Positions 49,216 to 64,000 of a stretch of 64,000 nt of DNA are shown here, piece by piece. Origin of the DNA: Eleginops maclovinus (Eukaryota > Chordata > Actinopteri > Perciformes > Eleginopidae); NCBI RefSeq assembly GCF_036324505.1, contig NC_086352.1, forward strand, positions 26,754,812 through 26,818,811, read 5' to 3'. The notes below the pieces were generated by a model that did not search any database, was not told the DNA's origin, and saw nothing but the letters and a program-made list of their open reading frames with translations. The first letter of the stretch is position 1, and each line of letters opens with the position of its first letter. The translations under genes were made by a program, and so were the position numbers.

Positions 49216-51943
49216 TGATATGCTAATTTTTCATAACTAGTAAAACAGTCATAAAAAACTACATCCTATGTTTTTTTCTTGAACAATTTTTGTTACTGTG
49301 GTTAAGGTGTGAAAGAGAATTCCTAAAAAGTACCTCAGTAAGGAACCTTTCCTGAGCAAACACAAAACATTATTCAACTGCAGCCTGAGTGGAAAAAAGT
49401 CCCTTTGTATGTTAGTGTCTGCCAAATGAGTGTTATGTAATGTACTGGGCAACCTCCATGTGTGAATGTGCGTGACTGTGTGGGTGTGCATCTTCTGTCT
49501 GAAGAAGACAGTTGGCATTTGCAGCAAAGTACTTTGATAATTACTTATATACTTCACATGTACTCAAAAAGGACAGAAATGTCTAACACCAGTGTTTAAG
49601 TGGTATGTGTGCACCTGTTCACCAGCTATTAGTAGTTCATCCATCAGGAGTTACAAACTTGTCATTGGGGAGCTCATCTCCACTCACGACAGGACGTTCG
49701 TCACACGAGAACACACCAAAACTCCACCAGCTGCTCTATATTAACACTCAACCTTTCAATAGAGCCTTCTGCCAGTTACAAAACATAACGTTTAAAGCCT
49801 TTCAGGTGGAAAAAGAGGAGACAGGTTTGTGTTTCTTCACTGGCAACAACTTTACACTGACAACACTCAAAGAGTTGCCATTACATGCTCAATCTCTCTC
49901 TTTATACCATGTATTGTAATGGTTTTACTGAAATAGAACAAGCCTGACCCAACCCTAACCCTTACAAGATTAGGAGGAAGTTCATTTATTAACTAGTTCT
50001 CTAGTGATAACACAAAATGTGTTTGAGTGACTTTTTAAACTCTCTGATATTTCTCACTAAACAAACAAAAAATGTTAGAAATGCATGACCACAGGGGGAA
50101 AACAAATCAATAATCCAATGTTATCAGATAGCTAAAGCGGGGAGCTAAGAAGTAAGACAGTTATTTTTGCTCTTTTTTCCGGATTAGTTAATAGCAAACA
50201 ACTACCTACACGTACATCTCCCCATACCTGTTTCTCCTCAACCCCATTAGAGAGCACGACTGGTGCTCTGCATCGCAGGAAACAAAGGTTTTCCTGAATT
50301 AAATAAATCGATAAATGTTTCCTTCACTGTGGTATACAGTAAGGCTTGAACCGCTATATCCGGGACATACTACACTTTTCAAACACAGCACAGTTGACAT
50401 GCTTAAGGCAACAGGTGAAGCGCTGAGAACTCTTTGAACTCTGAGCGTCTGTATTATAGCCAAGAGTGTTCTGAAGATATTCTTGGGGAAACTCAACATG
50501 AGGCTCCCACTGTTTCTATGGGACTATTGAAAACCCCTTTGAAGCTTGATGTGCTGAGTTCCCTGAGTTCAGAGTTGAAATATATTTTACTTCAAGCACT
50601 TAAAGTTGTTGACACCAATGCAGGCAAAGCTTCAGGAGACATATAGCCATAACAATATCAACACAAACAATGAGACAACAATGTTGCAAAGGGAATGAGG
50701 AAGAAAATCTTAAGCGACTGAAACCGATAGGCAGAATCACACCAACACACTCAGACCAAGATTAACTGCAACTAAAAAAGGACACAATATATCTAATATT
50801 TAAAAAGCACAGGACAGTCAAGGGACAGAAAGACAAAAGACTATCAGCTTGCCCTTACTGTCACAACAGTATAAAAATAGGATTATTTTTGAGCATTTTG
50901 GATAAAAACTATAGGCTCAATTTCATGGGAAACTTCAGTCATATCAATGACAAAAACAGTTGTTTGGTGAGCATTTGTTTGATCGAGTGACCATTGAAAT
51001 GCTTCACATTTATATAAATGGATTTTGAAATGCCTTTGATAAAGCTGTATTTTTGTATTATAGCTGCAGGATTCAAGCTTGACAAAAACGTGTAATTTAA
51101 TAAAAGGTCCGACTTCAGAGGTTTGTTTACTTGATTGACAGATACAGTATCTCCTGCTAGCACAGTGAGCCATGACCTCAGATTCCCCCGAGCAACCCGC
51201 CTGCAAAGTAATTGTGCAGCTCCAGTTACTGCCAAAAAGCAACAAACTGGAACTGAAAAAAAATGTCCTTCACAAAGCCTCATTTTTTTAAACAGTGTGT
51301 TCCATTAGATTGAAGCATTGAAGGCAAACACTGGATACTCACATTCAACTAGATGAGTTTGTGTATGTACGTTATTTATAGACCTGATGTGGCATCATTA
51401 CTGCATCCCTATAAAGTCACAGCTCATCTTGGTTGCACCGGAGCATTACATTAGTGCTGTGACAGTTACAACTAAAGGTTGTTGGTGGGTTTAATTGTCA
51501 GCGGTTAAATGTGGTGTGAATGTAAGGCTGCCTGGCAGAACCTTTGGGTCATAAACCACTCTGAGCTGTCGTGCTTTGTGGAGCGGAGCAGAAAATCACT
51601 GCTCCAAGGGAAAATCCTTGACAGTACTCTGACGGCTAAAAATCAATCCCCAAACAAAGCTCAACTTCAGGATAAATTTAGAGTCTTGGCATATAAATGT
51701 ATCTAATAATTCCCTCAAAAAGGACTACAGAGCAATATATTTATGTATTGACTCATAACTTTATATACTGTATATTTAGACGGACCTGAATGATTTGTAA
51801 TGTACGCTTCGGATACAGTTTTATCACAGCCTTTGCATCCCTTGGGCATATTTGAAAAAGCAGTCAGTTCAGTAGCTACTGTACGTGTAAGAGCCTCACT
51901 TAGTTCACTGACACACAACTCGTTTCTTGTCTTGTTCACCTCA
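49216..51943. other. intron stretch, no gene seen
   Basis: No recognised exon or repeat. Open frames are short and lack domains. Confidence 0.5.
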
Positions 51944-59486
<7,543 letters not shown>

Positions 59487-59513
59487 GTATATATATATAT
59501 ATATATATATATT
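59487..59513. repeat. (TA)n microsatellite
   Basis: This is about 27 bp of alternating TA, followed by TTATATTTTATATTG. Confidence 0.93.
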
Positions 59514-59629
59514 ATATTTTATATTGACATATTTTGTATCTACGTCTTGAAATCTTAACGGGCATAGGTTTCGTTGTTGCTGTTGTTTGCACTCTGGTCT
59601 CACAGTGAGAAGGTGTTTGGTTTGAGTAT

Positions 59630-59740
59630 GTGAAATGACATGTTCTGCCCTGGTTTCCACAGCTCCTTTCACAGCCCGAAATATGCAGTTAAAGTTAATT
59701 GGCAACTCTAAATTGCCTGAAAGTGTGAAAGTGAGTTTCT
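59630..59740 (+). repeat. fish interspersed repeat, copy 2 (CCCAAAGACATGCAG family)
   Basis: ACATGTTCTGCCCTGGTTTC, CACAGCCCGAAATATGCAGT and TTAATTGGCAACTCTAAATT followed by GCCTGAAAGTGTGAAAGTGAG track the same family phrase as 47759-47850 over its central part, extended on both sides. Confidence 0.6.
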
Positions 59741-60999
59741 CTATAGCCTCTTTCCCACTGGACAGAAAATTACTTACTTCTGGCATTTATCTTTAGTGGG
59801 AAAGGTTACAATTGTCATTTATTCCTGGGACAAATTACTCTGCAGGTAATTAACAGTGAAACCTGAGCGGACATGCTCACATTTCCTGTGCTACGCAATA
59901 TTAAACACACTTTGGATTTGGACAGATCTTAAAAATGTACCGAACATACAATAAGTATGTTATTTAAAGCCACCAGACTAGATTGTTAGAAAGACTTATT
60001 TGATTTTATAAAATACATCCTTGTTAATCTTCCTAAAACTCGGTAAATCAGGTTTGAGGGATTGAGTGAAAAGTAGATATAAAGAATAACTAGAAACCAT
60101 GTCCATGATCTTCCACATGAATCTCGAATAAAAAAAGAAAGGCATACTTGTCTACTAGTGATGGGAAAGGGGTCTCCAGGGGTTTTCCTGTGTTTAAGAG
60201 CTTGTATATACACACTAATATACATCAGTCAGTTTTGGCGTAAACAGGGTATGAGTCAGTCCTTTTACTGGCAAACTTAGTCCCTAGCTAAATCAACTGG
60301 CGAATGGATGTTTATAGGTACAGAAATAGGTTATGGAGGCAACGAGAAAACAGGAAAAATCAATAGCAACCCCTGGCTTCAGCCAGCCTTCCTGCAGGAT
60401 TACAGAAAAATATTTCCCAAAACAGAGTGAGGAGGAGCAGCTGGACTTATCTTTTAAGACCACTGATGAAGATGCTAGCCCATATGGATCTTCAAGGGGG
60501 TAAATACATAGACAGACGTCAGCGGGCAGCTTAGTGACGCACACAAACCATCATTAGTGTGTGCCGACTGTTTGTGTTTGTACATATCTGCATATCGTGC
60601 ATATGCAGACACATTCCTGCTTTCTGAGGCAGATGGCTTTAAATATTAACACATATCACACACAGATACCAAGCATGTGTCATACATGCTGCAGGAGACA
60701 GGCTGAAATATGCTGTACCATCACTGACTTCTAAAGCCAGAAAAAAGGCAATATTAACACAAATCACATCCCTTCTGTTTCGGATACATGTTCAAATCTT
60801 AGTTGAAGTAAGTTTCGGTGGAACAAACTGTGTCTACTTATTGCAGACATACTTCCCTTCTTGCAACAAAACTTACAAAGCAACATTACACCTGCTGTAT
60901 CTAAAGAGTGATGAGGACCAAAACTAAAACTCAGAAAGGCCAGACAGCACACACATACAAACGGCCATCAGCATCAGCATTGACTGAGGTTGAACACGT
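59741..60999. other. intron stretch, no gene seen
   Basis: No recognised element. Confidence 0.5.
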
Positions 61000-61310
61000 T
61001 TCAAATTTTAGTCCAAATCACTGAGGACCTCTCCTGGGCGCTCAACACCTCATGCCTGGTCATGAAGGCACAGTGTCTCTTTTTCCTGAGAAGAGTAAAG
61101 AAAGCCCATCTGTCTCCTCAAATTCTGGTGAACTTCTACCGCTTCACCTGTGAGAGCATCCTCACTATCTGGAATGGCAACTTCACTGCCACAGAACTAA
61201 AATCACTGCAGAGGGGGGGTACTCCACACAGACTGTTTGCTCTCCTGCCCTCTAGACTCCAGACCAGGACCAGCAGGTTCAGGAAAAGTTTCTACCCCTA
61301 ATCTATCACC
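61000..61310 (+). mobile_element. non-LTR retrotransposon (LINE) ORF 3'-end remnant
   Basis: The plus strand encodes one open frame reading QITEDLSWALNTSCLVMKAQ, CLFFLRRVKKAHLSPQILVN, FYRFTCESILTIWNGNF and ELKSLQRGG, then RLFALLPSRLQTRTSRFRKS FYP, stop at 61300. It corresponds to the end of a fish LINE reverse transcriptase (pattern ISEDLTW.LNTS...LYFLRRL.KA.LSPQ...FYR.T.ESILT...W.GN...RLF.LLPSG.R...F). Compared with that pattern, the segment between LQR and HRLFALLPS is missing (roughly 50 codons) and the region after ESILT is shortened. The clade was not assigned. Confidence 0.7.
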
Positions 61311-63115
61311 TAGTTGGACTATGAATGATGACAGCTATATATACTGTATAGAGGCATGTATACTATATATATACTGTTTATAGTGCAGTTCAGTCAGTCT
61401 ATATCGGTCAGATGAAAATATGTATATTCACTCTGAACATTCGGCTTCTTTTGTGATTCTGGTTGTATGCTCACTGCATCCCGTTGTCTTAATACTTGTA
61501 CTCTTTGCAGAGATAAATTAATCTTATCTAAATCAAGTCAAATACATACTTCAGAAAACACCATTAAACGTTTTCACAAGTCTGATGTGTTTTATAAGGG
61601 AATGACAAATGTCTAATTACTCTCATATCGAACACGTTGACACACTGGAGGACAATAACCCAGCCAAATATAATTAGACATTACAATTATGGCAATGTAA
61701 TTGTCCCTCCTAGTCCCTCCTCAAACAGTCTTCTGATTACAAGTAAATAATCTCATCTTCAATCACTCAGCTGCGTATTAAAACATTTATGAGGATGTAA
61801 TGGTCACATTATGACAGCTTAGCGGCACAACCAGGCACAATCTCCGGTTTATAAAGTACAAGAGGAGAAATTAATTTGTTCTGCAAAACATCTATTAGGG
61901 ATATCAGTGACACCTCATCAAAGTGCTTGGCTTTGTTTATAACTCAAATAAAACTGAACAAAAAGATTGTCAGAGTCTGCTGGGTAGTACATGTTATCCT
62001 AAGCCTATTTAAATTGGAGGAGGTGAAAATGTAGCCATGTCAAATATCAGCAAACTGTACAGCGGGATTCCAACTAATCCTGTCACAATAGAAGTTTGAG
62101 CTGCCTTAAGGGGGCAAACCCCCAAACATGGATAATACCACCACAGCCGTGTCTACCCGATTTACATAGTTGATCTAACAATCAATGTTTCCCAGCCCTC
62201 ACTCATATGGTGCATGGATTGGAAGTGAAGCTCCGCGTAAACCTCTTTACCGTGCGGTTCAAACTGAGACATTGTGCACTGTTGTGGCCCCTTGTTTAGT
62301 GTATTCAGTCTGCTATGGCTGCGACCCAAAGACAACTGCATCGAGCATCAAGCAAATCCTTCAATCCGCCGCCTGCCTCTCCCAAGCCTCTTAATCAAAT
62401 AAGGCCATTAGTTCCATCACAAGTTCTTGAGCTTCCAGCACCCTTCGACTGGGGCTTTTACTAAATCCAACATTCAGCTAACTGGAAGAAAACTGACAAT
62501 GATTGTTTTTAAGAGAGACTGCCCACTAAATTTGTCAAATAACATCTTGAAACTCTGATAATATGTAATCCAAAAAAGTTGAAACAGACACTACTGAAAA
62601 GATATTGTTTAAGGTTTAAAAAGTTCCGTCAAAAGTATGCAGTGAAATGACGTGGACGCCCAAAGCTCCTTGAACGAAAAGTATTTTTTTCCAAAATGTA
62701 ACTTTACCATCGCCACTGCCAACTTCAAACATTGGTAAAATGTTAATATATTTAACAAATCACCAAATCACATATCTTGCTCTTCTCTAAACTCGCAAAT
62801 CCATGGGTTTTAATCTAATCTTAATCTTAATGCCATAACAAAGGTCCAGCTCTCTGTTCACAACTGACCACGGTGATCTCAGACCAACCCTTATTGCCCT
62901 TATAGCCAGTCCTCATCATCACAACATACAATCAGTTTGTTAATATTTAATTGATGTGCAAAGTCTCGATCCATTGCATACAGCAAGCACAAACATGCTC
63001 AGAAACAATTAATTCAACGCTGAACGTACTGCCAGCCATATTGTTTTTAACATCCGGACACAATATACATTATGAGTCGGTCACATGAGTCCCGGCTCAG
63101 GTTTAGCAGTCCTAC
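61311..63115. other. intron stretch, no gene seen
   Basis: A TA-rich segment (about 61335-61385) follows the LINE remnant. Nothing else was recognised up to the nell1 exon. Confidence 0.5.
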
Positions 63116-63244
63116 CTTCACAGTAAGTAGAGTCCCCGTGGATGGAGGCATAGCCGCTCTTGCACTCACACTCTGCTTTAGTATTCCGGTTTTTACACTC
63201 AGAGTTTTCTCCACAAATAAGTCCCTCTGCGCAGAAGTCATAAC
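63116..63244 (-). CDS. nell1: nell1 internal exon: EGF-like repeat 1
   Basis: This exon encodes the first EGF-like repeat of a NELL-family secreted glycoprotein. The protein acts outside the cell; NELL proteins have an N-terminal laminin-G/thrombospondin-like domain, VWC domains and six EGF repeats. On the minus strand a pyrimidine-rich tract ending TCTCTTTCAG precedes the exon, and a GTAGG donor follows at 63115. The exon is 129 nt, phase 1-1, which is usual for EGF modules. It reads GYDFCAEGLICGENSECKNR and continues to ...STYCE, with six cysteines in EGF order (DFC, LIC, SEC, AEC, EC, TYC). The GENSECKNRNTKA and CECKSGY stretches match my recollection of NELL1 more closely than NELL2, which has a MENSICRNLND-type repeat here. 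The split last codon (G|AT) joins in frame to the exon at 6521-6646. The identification rests on memory of family sequences, not on a search. Confidence 0.9.
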
Positions 63245-64000
63245 CTGAAAGAGAAGGACAAAGGAGGTCTTCATTTACTTTGGACAGTACAGAGAGATAA
63301 AAGATGACACATGCACAAAGAAGCAACCCTGTGCCTCGAGCCCACAATACCGTGGATGACAAGAATCCCGATGAATAAAGTTTATGACTGCAGTAAAATA
63401 TCTGTGCCATAATAAAAGTTTGGGCCTTTTTACAGCAGCATGTACACACATAACTTAAATAATATACACACACAAAACCCACTGTTTTAGTGGGAAGACC
63501 TCAGACAATGTCATCCATCGAGCCAATTGAGTTAAAGTGTGTTATTCATGTATTTGTGTTGATTTGGTGCATGTATAAACAATTTACTATACTACTTCAT
63601 AAGAACCAAATGTGGAAAAATGACAGCAACAATATCTGACTTACTTTTAGTCTGCCAATGTTTTACTCTCATCCATCATGATGTTTCACAGAACAGGTGA
63701 AAAATAAGCATGCACCACAAGACACTGCAACCAAAGAGCTGTGCCACCGACACAGAAGTTTCAAAATAAGAGTACACAGCTTAATGTTATATCACAATTA
63801 TGTCTTCACAAACACAAGGCGTAATAAGGTTCTTTAGGGTGGGTGGCTTAGTGTTGCAGGGAAATGTTTAGCTCTCTCATGGAGAAACCAAAGCATGAGG
63901 AATGTATTGAACAGATGGATCAACAGTGGAGAAGTGGATCAAGTTCCTTTAAGAGGTTTCTATGGAAATTTGGATTATGTGACACACTCTTACAGTGATT
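63245..64000 (-). other. nell1: nell1 intron upstream of EGF1 exon (partial)
   Basis: This is intron sequence preceding the EGF1 exon, beginning with its polypyrimidine tract and AG acceptor. I recognise nothing else in it. Confidence 0.75.

Overview
This window is vertebrate, almost certainly teleost, nuclear DNA. It is AT-leaning and intron-dominated. It carries very long pure (CA)n/(TG)n microsatellites and fish-type transposon debris: a Rex3-like LINE, an L2-like LINE, tRNA-derived SINEs, and piggyBac, hAT and Tc1/mariner elements. Coding exons are small and have GT/AG splice signals. I see nothing prokaryotic: no operons, CRISPR arrays or Shine-Dalgarno-led genes.

The host gene lies on the minus strand and is best read as nell1, which encodes a secreted multi-EGF/VWC glycoprotein. 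Two consecutive phase 1-1 exons are visible. The first EGF repeat is at 63116-63244. The second, a calcium-binding EGF repeat, is at 6521-6646. Joined across the splice they read ...YCE-D-IDEC..., as expected for adjacent NELL EGF repeats, so 6647-63115 is a single intron of about 56.5 kb. Positions 1-6520 belong to the next intron and 63245-64000 to the preceding one.

Inside the large intron, on the opposite strand, sits a two-exon piggyBac-type transposase gene. Exon 1 is 39487-39608 and exon 2 is 41427-43374, giving 689 codons. The reading frame is open, the catalytic aspartates are all present and there is a C-terminal cysteine-rich domain. It has a CpG-rich upstream region. A decayed Tc1/mariner-like element (40239-41078, TA target site) occupies nearly half of its intron. 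A 534-bp non-autonomous hAT element with an exact 8-bp target duplication (44602-45135) lies in its 3' flank. I could not find the terminal repeats of the piggyBac copy, so it may be either a transposon copy or a retained (domesticated) gene.

The rest of the intron holds three LINE 3'-end remnants (22821-23279 minus, about 32062-32676 plus, about 61000-61310 plus), two SINE copies, probable MITEs, two copies of one unnamed interspersed repeat, and ten long (CA/TG)n tracts of up to about 149 bp, plus shorter and other microsatellites. It also holds a CpG-rich patch (16210-16470), a perfect 40-bp AT palindrome and a short hairpin/tandem cluster. I found no RNA gene and no unambiguous new biological system. 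The best candidate for a second look is the intact piggyBac-derived gene nested antisense in nell1.
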